This document shows positions 25,750 through 35,179 of a DNA stretch of 64,000 bases, one piece after another; the first letter of the stretch is position 1; each line of letters starts with the position of its first letter. The stretch is from positions 1 to 64,000 of the forward strand of contig NZ_SLUN01000028.1 of NCBI RefSeq assembly GCF_004340685.1, in the 5' to 3' direction. The notes under the pieces are model-generated. The model saw nothing but the letters and a program-made list of their open reading frames with translations, was not told the origin of the DNA and did not search any database. The translations under genes and the position numbers were made by a program. Source of the stretch: Hydrogenispora ethanolica (GTDB taxonomy: Bacteria; Bacillota; UBA4882; UBA8346).

Positions 25750-26226
25750 TTACATGCTCCCGCCAGCCGCGTTGCCGAGGATCTCCGGATTGACCATTCC
25801 GAAGATCATGGCCACGTGGGCAACGATCAGAAACACCGTCAACAGCAGAAAATGCAGCTTCATCTGTTCATCGGGAGTCTTGTTCTTCCCGATCCAGCCC
25901 AATTCCAGCAATGCCAGGCCGGCCAGGGGAACGACGCCCAGCAGATAGGACCAGACGGCGATGAAGTCGACGCCGGTGCGCCATTTCATGGTGGGGATGG
26001 CTGTGAATAACAGCGGGAAGAAGATGGCGAACGTAAAATAGGCGCCGGCGACGATGCTCAGGATTTTACTGGTGGTCTTGAGCGGTCCTGAGGTCTTACG
26101 GTAAAAGACGATGAAAAATTCCACGGCCACCAGGGCCTCGGCCAGAACCACCGGCACCACCATGTAATGCAACAAATTCCAAGGCTGGTTAGTGGCGAGC
26201 AGTTCCATATAATGGGTCATGTTCAT
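25750..26226 (-). CDS. Four-helix membrane protein of unknown function (DUF6803-like)
   Basis: 158 residues with four hydrophobic helices: WNLLHYMVVPVVLAEALVAV with FFIVFY, ILSIVAGAYFTFAIFFPLLF, FIAVWSYLLGVVPLAGLALL, and FLLLTVFLIVAHVAMIFGMV. A few His and Met residues sit near the ends of helices (HYM, AHVAMIFGM), which would suit a haem or metal role, but no family-defining catalytic motif is visible. The DUF number is from memory. It is divergent from the DUF2318/copper cluster and may belong to it. Its start is ATG 26226; RBS AAGGGG upstream. Confidence 0.6.
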   Translation of the reverse strand: MNMTHYMELLATNQPWNLLHYMVVPVVLAEALVAVEFFIVFYRKTSGPLKTTSKILSIVAGAYFTFAIFFPLLFTAIPTMKWRTGVDFIAVWSYLLGVVPLAGLALLELGWIGKNKTPDEQMKLHFLLLTVFLIVAHVAMIFGMVNPEILGNAAGGSM

Positions 26227-26275
26227 TGGATTTTTACCCCTTTCTCCAAATCGAGCGTTTTTGCGGATTGATTGT

Positions 26276-26451
26276 ATAGGATGAAATAAATTTCTTTATT
26301 AAGATTTGCATTCCTAAGGCCGAATGCAAATGGAATCAAAACGAATTTATTTCATCCTATTACAGCGGTAATAAGTTGAATTAAATTCCTTAATTTATCC
26401 ATCATGGAAGGCTTACGGGACATGATGCTTATTTGAAATTTAATTCAACTT
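26276..26451. repeat. Two adjacent long palindromes (family 3)
   Basis: First: ATAGGATGAAATAAATT (26276-26292) and its exact inverse (26344-26360), with an inner TTTGCATTC/GAATGCAAA stem. Second: AAGTTGAATTAAATT (26373-26387) and its exact inverse (26437-26451). Parts of both recur at 60471-60730. They fill most of the gap between the membrane-protein gene and the DUF2318 gene. Confidence 0.8.
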
Positions 26452-26465
26452 AATATAGCAAGAGA

Positions 26466-26519
26466 ATGTGAAGATTTTATGAAGAGGGGAGCGCCTTTTT
26501 CTTCATAAAATCTTCACAT
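26466..26519. repeat. Third palindrome upstream of the DUF2318 gene
   Basis: ATGTGAAGATTTTATGAAG (26466-26484) and its exact inverse (26501-26519), a 19-bp stem. It lies about 65 bases before ATG 26584 and could be a terminator-like attenuator, an operator or another repeat; no T-run follows on either strand. Confidence 0.7.
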
Positions 26520-26583
26520 CCCCCGGGTATACTTGGAGTAATTTTGAAGGGCATGACGCTTTAGGAGCGAAAGGGGAATTTAC

Positions 26584-27084
26584 ATGGGGCGATCGCAACA
26601 AGATGGGACCATGAGGTCAAAAAGGAATTGGCGTGGCGGCTATAAGATTGCGGGCTTGGTGCTGGCGTTGGCGGGGATTTTGGCAGTTTGGCAGGGCGGC
26701 GTCATTCGCGGCGAAACCGGGGACGAACTCCGGATCCGGAAGAGCGGGGTGACGGGGAATGCCCGGTACTATCCATATGACGCCGAGGGCACCAAAATGG
26801 AGGTGATTGCGGTCAAAGCCAGCGACGGAACGATCCGGACCGCCTTCAACACCTGCCAGGTCTGTTTCAATTCCGGCCGGGGTTTCTACACCCAGGCGGG
26901 GAACGAATTGGTCTGCAATAATTGCGGCAACCGTTTCAAGATCGATCAGATCGAAAAGAAAAAGTTCGGTTGCAATCCCATTCCGATCCTTAAAGAGAAT
27001 AAGCGGGAGGACGGGGAATATATCATCATCTCCGGCGATTATCTGGCGAAGCATAAGAAATTTTTCGCCCGCTGGAAGAATTGA
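26584..27084 (+). CDS. DUF2318 family Cys-rich protein
   Basis: 166 residues. One N-terminal hydrophobic segment (YKIAGLVLALAGILAVWQGG) anchors or exports it. The body has the DUF2318 pattern: FNTCQVCFNSGRGFYTQ, LVCNNCGNRF and GCNPIPI, five cysteines in C-x2-C, C-x2-C and single C arrangement. The family is described as predicted iron-sulphur or metal-binding membrane-associated protein and is often next to iron or copper transport genes. Here it precedes the copper fusion protein and CopA, so copper handling outside the inner membrane is likely. Good RBS (AAAGGGG, 7 bases). Confidence 0.8.
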   Translation: MGRSQQDGTMRSKRNWRGGYKIAGLVLALAGILAVWQGGVIRGETGDELRIRKSGVTGNARYYPYDAEGTKMEVIAVKASDGTIRTAFNTCQVCFNSGRGFYTQAGNELVCNNCGNRFKIDQIEKKKFGCNPIPILKENKREDGEYIIISGDYLAKHKKFFARWKN

Positions 27085-27110
27085 CCGTAGCCCTCAGCGC
27101 TTGTGGAGAC

Positions 27111-27146
27111 AATGACCGGATCTCAGCCATTGAGCATCCGGTCATT
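27111..27146 (+). terminator. Hairpin after the DUF2318 gene
   Basis: AATGACCGGAT/ATCCGGTCATT, followed by a weak T stretch (GTCATTTC). Plausible terminator separating this gene from the copper fusion gene. Confidence 0.5.
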
Positions 27147-27335
27147 GTCATTTCAGCCTGGGATGCTCGGGGAAGGAGCGAGCGTTGGCGGTTGTTTTCC
27201 GGAAGATATCAAATTCGGAGCGATCTTCATGATTTCTTCACAGAGTTCGGCTAGAATAGCCTTGTTACGATTCAAAGCGCTGCGCAATGGATCCGGCGCG
27301 GTTGAGAAGTTTGCGTCATAGTTAGGAGGAGTGGC

Positions 27336-29177
27336 ATGGAACCCCGATTGGTTTCCGAAGTCTTTCAAGTGCAAGGAATGTCTTGCGCCAGTTGTGAGCT
27401 GAAAATCGAAAATGCGCTACGCAAGATGGCCGGCGTCAAAACGGTTGAAGCCTCGCTGGCCAATTCGCGCGTGACGGTCCACTATGATAGTGATATGATA
27501 AAATCAGAAGCGTTGATCGGCGCCATTCAGAAACTCGGCTATGAGGCGAGCCGGCCCGGCGAGGCCCTGGCGGCGCGGAAAAATTCGGTCAATCAACTGA
27601 TCGGCGCGGGGATCATCATCTTTGCGCTGTATCTGATCATCCGCTCCACCGTCGGCTTTAACTTCATACCGCAGGTTGACAGTTCCGTGGGCTACGGCAT
27701 GCTTTTCGTCATCGGCCTGCTTACTTCCTTACATTGTATCGCCATGTGCGGCGGGATTAACCTTTCCCAGTGTATCGCCTCCGCTCCCGGCCGGCCGGCG
27801 GCGGCGGAGTCCAAATGGGTCAAATTCCGGCCCAGCCTGTTGTACAATGCGGGACGGGTGCTCTCGTATACGCTGATCGGCGGCATGGTCGGCGCCATCG
27901 GTTCGGTGGTCAGTTTTTCGGGAACCGCCAAAGGCGTGGTCGCCATCGTCGGCGGGCTGTTCATGATGGTCATGGGCCTCAACATGCTGGATATTTTTCC
28001 GTGGCTGCGCCGGTTCAAGCTCAGCATGCCCAAGTTCATCGGGGACCGGCTTTATGCCGGGCAGAACCAGCGGGGCCCCTTTATCGTGGGGCTATTGAAC
28101 GGACTGATGCCGTGCGGCCCTTTGCAAACCATGCAACTGTATGCTCTGGGAACAGGCAGTTTTGGGGCGGGCGCCGCCGCGATGTTCCTCTTCAGTTTGG
28201 GTACGGTGCCGCTGATGTTCGGTTTTGGCGCGCTCAGCTCTTTGTTGAGCCGTAAATTTACCCACCGGATGCTGAAAGTCAGCGCGGTACTGGTCATCGT
28301 CCTGGGAATGACCATGTTGGGCCGGGGTTTGAGTCTTTCCGGGATTTCCTGGGCTTCCGTCGGACCCGGCTCCAATTCACCGGGGAACGTTGCGGTGATT
28401 GAGGGAGACGTCCAGGTGGTGACCACTACCTTTCAGTCCGGCCGGTATCAGCCGTTCGTGGTCCAAAAAGGGATCCCGGTGCGCTGGATCATCAAAGTGA
28501 GCGCGGCCGATCTGAACGGCTGTAATAATCCGGTGACCGTTCCCCGGTACAATATTCAAAAAAAGCTGGTTCCCGGGGATAATATTATCGAGTTTACGCC
28601 GCAGGAGGAAGGCTCCATCACCTATACCTGCTGGATGGGGATGATCAGCAGTACCATTAAGGTAGTGCCCGATCTCGCCAATGTTTCCGCGAGTGACCTG
28701 CCGGACGCGGCTGGAGACGCCAATCAGAGCCAGCTCGGGGGCGGGTGTTGTGCGGATAGCGCCAAGGCTGTCAAATTCCAGGGCGGCCGGATCCCCACCG
28801 ACAACGTGGTGGTAGCGCAAGTGAAGGATGGCATCCAGGAAGCGACGATCACGGTGAACGACGAAGGATATGATCCGGCGGTGATCGTGTTGCAGCGGGG
28901 GATCAAGGCCAAACTGAAATTCAATCCGGAGAAATTGAATTCCTGTAATAACATTGTGGCTTTCCCGGAGTACGGCGGCCAGCTCGATCTGAGCGCCGGA
29001 CAGCTGGAGACGCCGCCGTTAGAGGTAACCGAAGATTTTACCTTCCAGTGCTGGATGGGAATGCTGCACGGTTACGTGAAGGTCGTCGCTGATCTCCAAC
29101 AGATCGATATGAAGGCGATCAAGAAAGAAGTGGAGGCTTTCCGGCCCGCCGGCGGCGGCGGTTGCTGCGGCGGATGA
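27336..29177 (+). CDS. Copper-handling fusion: HMA domain, SafE-like membrane domain, two cupredoxin-like domains
   Basis: 613 residues. Order: HMA domain with GMSCASC (14-20); a SafE/TauE-like (DsbD-related) membrane domain at about 85-345, including LTSLHCIAMCGGINLSQCIA and LLNGLMPCGPLQTMQLYALG; an extracytoplasmic cupredoxin-like domain with NGCNNP (Cys396) and YTCWMGM (Cys432, three residues before Met435); a short linker with GGGCCADS; a second such domain with NSCNN (Cys537) and FQCWMGM (Cys572); and a GGGGCCGG tail. Cys and Met ligands in C-W-M-G-M suit Cu(I). It precedes copA by 48 bases with no terminator, so one operon. Probable role: copper transfer across or outside the inner membrane. 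Confidence 0.85.
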   Translation: MEPRLVSEVFQVQGMSCASCELKIENALRKMAGVKTVEASLANSRVTVHYDSDMIKSEALIGAIQKLGYEASRPGEALAARKNSVNQLIGAGIIIFALYLIIRSTVGFNFIPQVDSSVGYGMLFVIGLLTSLHCIAMCGGINLSQCIASAPGRPAAAESKWVKFRPSLLYNAGRVLSYTLIGGMVGAIGSVVSFSGTAKGVVAIVGGLFMMVMGLNMLDIFPWLRRFKLSMPKFIGDRLYAGQNQRGPFIVGLLNGLMPCGPLQTMQLYALGTGSFGAGAAAMFLFSLGTVPLMFGFGALSSLLSRKFTHRMLKVSAVLVIVLGMTMLGRGLSLSGISWASVGPGSNSPGNVAVIEGDVQVVTTTFQSGRYQPFVVQKGIPVRWIIKVSAADLNGCNNPVTVPRYNIQKKLVPGDNIIEFTPQEEGSITYTCWMGMISSTIKVVPDLANVSASDLPDAAGDANQSQLGGGCCADSAKAVKFQGGRIPTDNVVVAQVKDGIQEATITVNDEGYDPAVIVLQRGIKAKLKFNPEKLNSCNNIVAFPEYGGQLDLSAGQLETPPLEVTEDFTFQCWMGMLHGYVKVVADLQQIDMKAIKKEVEAFRPAGGGGCCGG

Positions 29178-29225
29178 TTAGAACGCCCGGATGCGGGTAC
29201 TCATACCCCTAGAGGAGTGAAAAAC

Positions 29226-31640
29226 ATGGAAAAGAAGGAAGTCATACAGATCAGCGGCATGTCCTGCGCGGCCTGCGCTGCCCGGATCGAGAAAGGCCTG
29301 GCGAAGCTCCCCGGAGTCAGGGAAGCCGCCGTCAACTTCGCCACGGAAAAGGCGACCGTCGCTTATGATAGCGAATTGGTATCGGACCAGCAACTAGCGG
29401 AGACCGTCGTCAAACTCGGTTATGGCGTAGTGCCGCAGGCGGATCAGCCAGGCAAGGTGAGCCTGAAGCTCACCGGGATGAGTTGCGCTGCTTGCGCGGC
29501 GAAGATCGAGCGCAAGCTGAACAAGATGGACGGCGTCACCAAGGCCGCGGTCAATCTGGCCACCGAGAAAGCCACGGTGGAGTATGACAGCGCCCGGGTG
29601 AAAGTCTCCGAACTGCTGGCGGCGGTCACCGCCCTGGGCTACGGCGCCGAACTGGAGCAGGAGAACGGCGCGGACCGCGAAAAAGCCGCCCGGGAGAAGG
29701 AGATCAAGCGGCTGCGTCGGGAACTGATCATTGCCGCGGTTCTGAGTTCGCCGTTAATCCTGGCGATGGTGCTGACTATGTTGAAGCTGGACATCCAACT
29801 GCTGCATGATTGGCGCTTTCAGATCATTCTAGCGACCCCGGTCCAATTCATCATCGGCTACCGGTTTTATAAAAATGCTTACCATGCGTTGCGGGCCAAG
29901 AGTCCCAATATGGATGTGCTGATCGCCATGGGGACAACCGCGGCGTATCTGTACAGTGTCTATAACGCCTTATTCCAGAAGCCGATGCCGGGCACGTTCA
30001 TGAAAGACCTGTATTTCGAGGCGGCGGCCACGATCATTACCCTGATTTTGCTCGGCAAATACTTTGAAGCAGTGGCCAAGGGAAAGACCTCCGAGGCCAT
30101 CAAGAAACTGATGGGTCTGCGGGCCAAGACGGCGCGGGTGATCCGGAACGGCGCCGAGGCGGATATTCCCATTGAAGAAGTGGTGGTCGGCGACCTCGTC
30201 GTGGTCCGTCCCGGCGAAAAAATTCCGGTTGACGGGCGGATCGTCGAGGGCAACTCGGCGGTGGACGAGTCGATGCTGACCGGTGAAAGTCTGCCGGTGG
30301 AGAAGAAGGCCGGCGATACGGTGATCGGCGCGACCATCAATAAGTTTGGCACCTTTAAGTTCGAAGCCACCAAGATCGGCAAGGATACGGTATTGTCGCA
30401 GATCATCAAGATGGTCGAAGACGCCCAAGGCTCCAAGGCTCCGATCCAGAAGATCGCCGATCAGGTATCGGGCGTCTTTGTCCCGATCGTGCTGGGAATC
30501 GCCGTGGTGACCTTCCTGGTCTGGACCTTTGGGGATTATAACCTGAAGATGGGCATCGTCAGCGCGGTAGCGGTCCTGGTCATCGCCTGCCCCTGCGCTT
30601 TGGGCCTGGCCACGCCCACCGCGATCATGGTGGGGACCGGCAAAGGCGCGGAGAACGGGATCCTGATCAAGGGCGGGGAACATCTGGAGAAAGCTTATAA
30701 GATCAATGCAGTGGTTCTGGATAAGACCGGCACCATCACCAAGGGTGAACCCGAAGTCACCGACACGCTCCCGCTGGCGAGCGGTTTGGAACCAAACGAG
30801 CTCCTGAAGCTGGCCGCCATCGCCGAGAAGCAGTCGGAGCATCCGCTGGGCGTGGCTATCGTGGCTCACGGCAAGCGAGTATTCGGGGCTTTGGAGGATC
30901 CCGAGCGGTTTGAAGCCATCCCCGGGCAAGGGATTGCCGCAACCATCGGCGGCCGGAAGGTCTTGGTCGGCACCCGCAAGCTCCTGGCGGAACATGGCAT
31001 CGACCGGAAGGAAAGCGAAGCGGTGGCCAGCGAACTGGAGAACGCGGGCAAGACGGTGATGTTCCTGGCCATCGACGGGGAACTGGCCGGCTTGATCGCC
31101 GTCGCCGACGTGGTGAAGGAGAGTTCGGCGGCAGCCATCGCCGAGCTGCAAAAACTGGGCATCGAGGTCTATATGCTGACCGGCGACAATCAAAGAACGG
31201 CCCGGGCCATCGCCAGTCAGGTCGGCGTCAGCCAGGTGCTGGCCGAAGTTCTGCCGGAGCACAAAGCGGCCGAGATCGATAAGCTGAAACAGGCCGGCAA
31301 GGTGGTGGCCATGGTCGGCGACGGGATTAACGACGCACCGGCGTTGGCGACCGCCGATATCGGCATGGCTATCGGCACCGGAACCGATATCGCCATGGAG
31401 GCGGCGGATATAACGCTCATGCGCGGCGATCTGACGGCGATCCCGACCGCGATCCGGCTCTCCCGGAAAACGATGCAGAAGATCAAGCAGAACTTGTTCT
31501 GGGCATTTTTCTACAACACGATCGGCATTCCCTTCGCTGCTCTGGGAATGTTAAATCCGATCATCGCCGGCGGCGCCATGGCTTTCAGCTCCGTCTCGGT
31601 GGTCACCAATTCGTTGAGTCTGAAGCGGTTTAAAGGCTAA
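29226..31640 (+). CDS. copA: Copper-exporting P-type ATPase
   Basis: 804 residues, P1B-1 ATPase. Two N-terminal HMA domains (GMSCAAC at 11-17 and 84-90), eight membrane helices, the intramembrane copper site CPC (455-457 in [14 protein letters not shown]), phosphorylation site DKTGTIT (Asp499), TGES, and [10 protein letters not shown] before the last helices (YN and MxxSS equivalents NT...[18 protein letters not shown]). It exports Cu(I) from the cytoplasm. Start ATG 29226 with AGAGGAG eight bases upstream; a GTG at 29217 overlaps that site. No CsoR or CopZ gene is in the window. Confidence 0.97.
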   Translation: MEKKEVIQISGMSCAACAARIEKGLAKLPGVREAAVNFATEKATVAYDSELVSDQQLAETVVKLGYGVVPQADQPGKVSLKLTGMSCAACAAKIERKLNKMDGVTKAAVNLATEKATVEYDSARVKVSELLAAVTALGYGAELEQENGADREKAAREKEIKRLRRELIIAAVLSSPLILAMVLTMLKLDIQLLHDWRFQIILATPVQFIIGYRFYKNAYHALRAKSPNMDVLIAMGTTAAYLYSVYNALFQKPMPGTFMKDLYFEAAATIITLILLGKYFEAVAKGKTSEAIKKLMGLRAKTARVIRNGAEADIPIEEVVVGDLVVVRPGEKIPVDGRIVEGNSAVDESMLTGESLPVEKKAGDTVIGATINKFGTFKFEATKIGKDTVLSQIIKMVEDAQGSKAPIQKIADQVSGVFVPIVLGIAVVTFLVWTFGDYNLKMGIVSAVAVLVIACPCALGLATPTAIMVGTGKGAENGILIKGGEHLEKAYKINAVVLDKTGTITKGEPEVTDTLPLASGLEPNELLKLAAIAEKQSEHPLGVAIVAHGKRVFGALEDPERFEAIPGQGIAATIGGRKVLVGTRKLLAEHGIDRKESEAVASELENAGKTVMFLAIDGELAGLIAVADVVKESSAAAIAELQKLGIEVYMLTGDNQRTARAIASQVGVSQVLAEVLPEHKAAEIDKLKQAGKVVAMVGDGINDAPALATADIGMAIGTGTDIAMEAADITLMRGDLTAIPTAIRLSRKTMQKIKQNLFWAFFYNTIGIPFAALGMLNPIIAGGAMAFSSVSVVTNSLSLKRFKG

Positions 31641-31662
31641 GACCTCTTCCAGCCCATTCCTT

Positions 31663-31696
31663 AAAAACCCGATGTGCGTTTTGCATCGGGTTTTTT
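31663..31696 (+). terminator. Terminator after copA
   Basis: AAAAACCCGATG, loop, CATCGGGTTTTTT: a strong rho-independent terminator. Confidence 0.9.
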
Positions 31697-31764
31697 CATT
31701 TGCAACGTGCCTGCGAACGCCCATTGGATCCAGAGTCAAGCGATTAATCCAAAACAAAGAGGAA

Positions 31765-31824
31765 TTGACAAAAAAGTGAAAAAGACTTATAGTGAATGTA
31801 AGCGATTTCATGAAACCGCTTACA
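31765..31824 (+). promoter_or_regulatory. SigA promoter with a double LacI/cre-type operator
   Basis: TTGACA (31765-31770), 17 bases, TATAGT (31788-31793). Directly after it lie two abutting 14-mers, TGTAAGCGATTTCA and TGAAACCGCTTACA (31797-31824). They are inverse copies of one another with one mismatch, and each fits the catabolite-repression consensus TGWAANCGNTNWCA. Repressor bound here would cover the transcription start. Candidate binders are the LacI protein at 37085 and a CcpA-like protein elsewhere. Confidence 0.8.
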
Positions 31825-31931
31825 AAAAATATTATCATCTATTTTCTTACTTCAAGAAGGAAAGGATGTGAGAGCGGGAGCAGCTACCATGGCTTGTTTT
31901 GACGACCTAAACTAGAGAAGGGGAGAAGAAA

Positions 31932-33212
31932 ATGAAGAAACGATCGGCATTACTTTTTTTAATGGCTTGTGCCCTGATAGTCTGGTTGAGCGGTAGCATC
32001 AGCTTTGCCGCTCCGATCGAGATTAACTACTATATGTGGCAGGACCCGACCTACCAATCGATCGTCGATGCTTTTAACGCCAGCCAAAAAGAGATTGTCG
32101 TGAAACCGGTGATCGTTCCGTCGGCGGATTATGAAACCAAAATTGTAACGATGCTGGCCGGCGGGGCCGATATCGATTGTTATATGCAAAAACGGCAAAC
32201 GGATATGTTCCCGCAGAATAAAAACGGCTTTATCGAACCGCTGAACAGCTATATCAAGAGCGCCAAATACGATATGAAATCGATCAAGGCGTATGCTCCG
32301 CAGATCACGGTCAAAGGCAAAGTATTGGCCATTCCGTTCCGCGGCGCCGGCTACTATACCTATTACAACAAGAAGCTCTTCGCCAAAGCCGGCATCCCCA
32401 CCCCTGACCAATACGTGAAAAAAGGCGAGTGGACCTGGAATAAGTTTGCCGAAGTCTCCAAAAAACTGGCTTCGGGCGACGGCAAAGTGTACGGCGGGTT
32501 GCTCTACACCTGGCCGATGCTGAGCGTGCTCCCGGTAGTCCAGAAGAATAACCAGTTTATTAATGCCAAGGGCAAAGTGGATATCGACTCCAAAGTGCTC
32601 GCCTATAGCGTCAAGATGCGCCGCGACCTTGAAAAGTCCAAGGCGATCATATCGGCTAGCGAGTTGAAAGCCACCAAAATGCATTATTCCAAGGGATTTT
32701 ACGATGGCAATGTCGGAATGCTGATCATCGGCGAGTGGTTCCCCGGAATGATGGTGGCCGGAAGAGATCAAAAACTGCTCAAGGATTACGGCTGGAATGA
32801 CTGGGCCATCACCCGGATGCCTTGCAATCAGTCCAAGTATGTTACCGTCGGCGCTTGCACCTTCAACCATATTTATAGCCGTTCCAAAAAGAAAGCGGCC
32901 GCCTTCAAGTTCATCTCCTGGATGGGCAGTTCCGAAGGAGCCAAGGTCGTGGCCCGCAACGGGTTCCTGCCGCCGGTGGTTGACGCCGGCGTAAAGGCCG
33001 AGTTGGCCAAGGTCGTTCCCGACACCGAGTCGCTGAACGCGTTGATCGACCCCGCGCCGCGTATCGCTCCGTGGTATAGCGAATTGGGATCGCAGGTCGA
33101 GGCGACTCTGAATGTCGAGCTCGATAAGTATCTCGCCACCGATATGCCCGAAACCACGTTTGTGAACCAATTCCGGGCGCAATTGAAACAACTTGCCGAG
33201 TCCAATCGCTAA
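31932..33212 (+). CDS. ABC transporter sugar-binding protein
   Basis: 426 residues. Signal peptide 1-27 (ALLFLMACALIVWLSGSISF, AA cut); no lipobox cysteine. The mature protein starts IEINYYMWQDPTYQSIVDAF and has the CUT1 features GKVLAIPFRGAGYYTYYNKK and GVMLIIGEW-like VGMLIIGEWFPGMM. Strong RBS (AAGGGGAG). First gene of an operon with two permeases, a GH2 glycosidase and a LacI regulator; the promoter at 31765 drives it, leaving a 130-base leader. Substrate is probably a beta-linked glycoside or glucuronide, inferred from the GH2 enzyme. Confidence 0.88.
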   Translation: MKKRSALLFLMACALIVWLSGSISFAAPIEINYYMWQDPTYQSIVDAFNASQKEIVVKPVIVPSADYETKIVTMLAGGADIDCYMQKRQTDMFPQNKNGFIEPLNSYIKSAKYDMKSIKAYAPQITVKGKVLAIPFRGAGYYTYYNKKLFAKAGIPTPDQYVKKGEWTWNKFAEVSKKLASGDGKVYGGLLYTWPMLSVLPVVQKNNQFINAKGKVDIDSKVLAYSVKMRRDLEKSKAIISASELKATKMHYSKGFYDGNVGMLIIGEWFPGMMVAGRDQKLLKDYGWNDWAITRMPCNQSKYVTVGACTFNHIYSRSKKKAAAFKFISWMGSSEGAKVVARNGFLPPVVDAGVKAELAKVVPDTESLNALIDPAPRIAPWYSELGSQVEATLNVELDKYLATDMPETTFVNQFRAQLKQLAESNR

Positions 33213-33247
33213 GAAATTTTTCGCTTCCGAATGATTCTGCTTCCGCA

Positions 33248-33276
33248 ACGGAGCTTCGGCCGGGCCGAAGCTCCGT
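33248..33276 (+). other. Intercistronic hairpin after the binding-protein gene
   Basis: ACGGAGCTTCGGCC and its exact inverse with a one-base centre, between stop 33212 and the permease start. Such stems after binding-protein genes commonly protect the upstream mRNA so that the binding protein is made in excess. Confidence 0.6.
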
Positions 33277-33296
33277 TTCAAAGAAAGGTGATGATG

Positions 33297-34196
33297 ATGG
33301 CGGATAGCAATTCCAAATCCAGCTCCTGGCTGGTGGTGGCGGCTTTTTTATTGCCAAGCTTCCTTGGATTCTTCCTATTTGTCCTGGTCCCGATGATGGC
33401 GACCGTGGGATTGGCCTTCACCGATTACTCCGGAGGGTTTACCTACCAGTGGATCGGCTTGAAGAACTTTGTGCGCGCCTTTACCAGCACCTCGTTTATC
33501 AACGCCTTGACCAACACGGTCAATTTTACGGTGGTTTCGGTAGTGGCCCAGATCGTGCTCGGTTTCTGCTTCGCGGTCCTCTTGAATAAGAAGATCGTGG
33601 CCAGGAACTTCTTCCGGGCAGTGATCTTTCTCCCGGTCGTGCTGTCGATGGTCGCCATCTCGCTGGTGTTCATGGTCATCCTGCATCCGGACAAGGGGCC
33701 GATCAACGGTTTCCTGACCTCGCTCGGAATGACGCCGATACCCTGGCTGACCAGTCCGAAGACGGCTTTATTGACGATCATTCTGGTAACCATCTGGCAG
33801 TCGTTCGGCTATTATATGATTCTCTTCCTCAGCGGCTTGCAAGCGATCAATCTCGAGCTGTACGAGGCGGCCGATATCGACGGGGCCAGCAAATGGCGGC
33901 AGTTATGGAATATTACTATTCCCATGCTCAGCCCGACCACTTTTTTCTGCGTGATCATGGCGATCATCAACTCCTTCAAGGTATTCGACCCGATTTTCGT
34001 GATGACCGGAGGCCAATTGGGCGGCGGACCGGGCGATTCGACCACGGTGTTGGTCTTTGATATCTACAAGAATGCGTTCTCGTATTATAAGATGGGATAT
34101 GCCTCGGCGGAAGCGGTGATTCTGCTGCTCATCGTCCTGGTGGTAACCATCATCCAATACCGGGGGCAGAAGAAATGGGTCACCTACGATCTGTAG
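33297..34196 (+). CDS. ABC sugar transporter permease
   Basis: About 299 residues, six membrane segments (first: VVAAFLLPSFLGFFLFVLVP) and an EAA loop YEAADIDGASKWRQLWNITI, then PMLSPT. Three ATG codons in a row (33291, 33294, 33297) follow AAAGG; I take the third for spacing, but any could be used. The extracytoplasmic loop GGQLGGGPGDSTTVLVFDIY is typical of MalF-like partners. Forms a channel with 34253-35119. Confidence 0.9.
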   Translation: MADSNSKSSSWLVVAAFLLPSFLGFFLFVLVPMMATVGLAFTDYSGGFTYQWIGLKNFVRAFTSTSFINALTNTVNFTVVSVVAQIVLGFCFAVLLNKKIVARNFFRAVIFLPVVLSMVAISLVFMVILHPDKGPINGFLTSLGMTPIPWLTSPKTALLTIILVTIWQSFGYYMILFLSGLQAINLELYEAADIDGASKWRQLWNITIPMLSPTTFFCVIMAIINSFKVFDPIFVMTGGQLGGGPGDSTTVLVFDIYKNAFSYYKMGYASAEAVILLLIVLVVTIIQYRGQKKWVTYDL

Positions 34197-34252
34197 GCCG
34201 GCCTACGGTCATCTTACGCCAAGCTGTTTGGGAGAAGGAGGTTTATGAGTCC

Positions 34253-35119
34253 ATGGCGCAAGTGAATGCGAATTACTCCAGCGGCAATTCCGCCGCAACC
34301 CGGCAGGGGTCTGCCCTGGGTACCGTGGCGGTCTACGCCGCATTGATTGTGGCCGCGGCCATGATTATCATTCCGTTGCTTTTGATGATCTCCTCGGCTT
34401 TTAAGAACGAGTCGGAGATCTTCGATTATCCGGTGAAATTGATTCCGGAGCATTTTATCTGGAGCAACTTTCAGCAATTGCTGAAGACCTTCCCGGTATA
34501 TATTTATAACTCGGTCAAGGTGACCGTGCTGATTACCGTGGTGCAAGTGGTCACCGCGACCACCGGGGCCTACGCCTTCGCCAAGCTCCGTTGGAAGGGG
34601 CGGGATGCGCTCTTTATGATCTATATCGCCTCGATCATGGTGCCGCAGCAAGTGATGATTATTCCCCAATTTATCATGGTTCGCAACATGGGACTGTACG
34701 ATACGCATCTGGCCTTGATCCTGCTCGGTTCCTTCACCGCGTTCGGAACGTTTCTGGTCAAACAGTACTTCATGACCATTCCCGATTCGTTGTTGGAAGC
34801 GGCCCGCATCGACGGGGCCAATGATTTTCTGATCTTCGGCAAGATCATGCTGCCGCTGGCCAAGCCGGTCATCGCCGCGCAGATCATCTTCTCCTTCCGG
34901 TACTTCTGGAATGATTTCTTTACGCCGATGATCTACCTCTCGAAAGACTATCTGAAGACGATTCCGTTGGGAATGTCCGACTTTGTCACGCAATATACGG
35001 TTTATTACGGGCCCCAGATGGCGGCCTGCGTAATCTCGGTCATTCCGGTGATCATGATCTTCCTGGCGGCGCAGAAGTATTTCGTGCAAGGCATTGCCGC
35101 CGGCGGAGTCAAGGGATAA
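34253..35119 (+). CDS. ABC sugar transporter permease
   Basis: 288 residues, six membrane segments and an EAA loop LEAARIDGANDFLIFGKIML, then PLAKPV; C-terminus YFVQGIAAGGVKG as in MalG-type proteins. ATG 34253 is preceded by AGAAGGAGG (spacing 11); an out-of-frame ATG at 34245 is nearer but leads nowhere. No ATPase gene follows, as in the other two transporter operons of this window. Confidence 0.9.
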   Translation: MAQVNANYSSGNSAATRQGSALGTVAVYAALIVAAAMIIIPLLLMISSAFKNESEIFDYPVKLIPEHFIWSNFQQLLKTFPVYIYNSVKVTVLITVVQVVTATTGAYAFAKLRWKGRDALFMIYIASIMVPQQVMIIPQFIMVRNMGLYDTHLALILLGSFTAFGTFLVKQYFMTIPDSLLEAARIDGANDFLIFGKIMLPLAKPVIAAQIIFSFRYFWNDFFTPMIYLSKDYLKTIPLGMSDFVTQYTVYYGPQMAACVISVIPVIMIFLAAQKYFVQGIAAGGVKG

Positions 35120-35179
35120 ACAGGATTTCACAGCGACCGCAAGCGTCCTTGCGGGATACACTCGAAAAGGAGTCATCTC

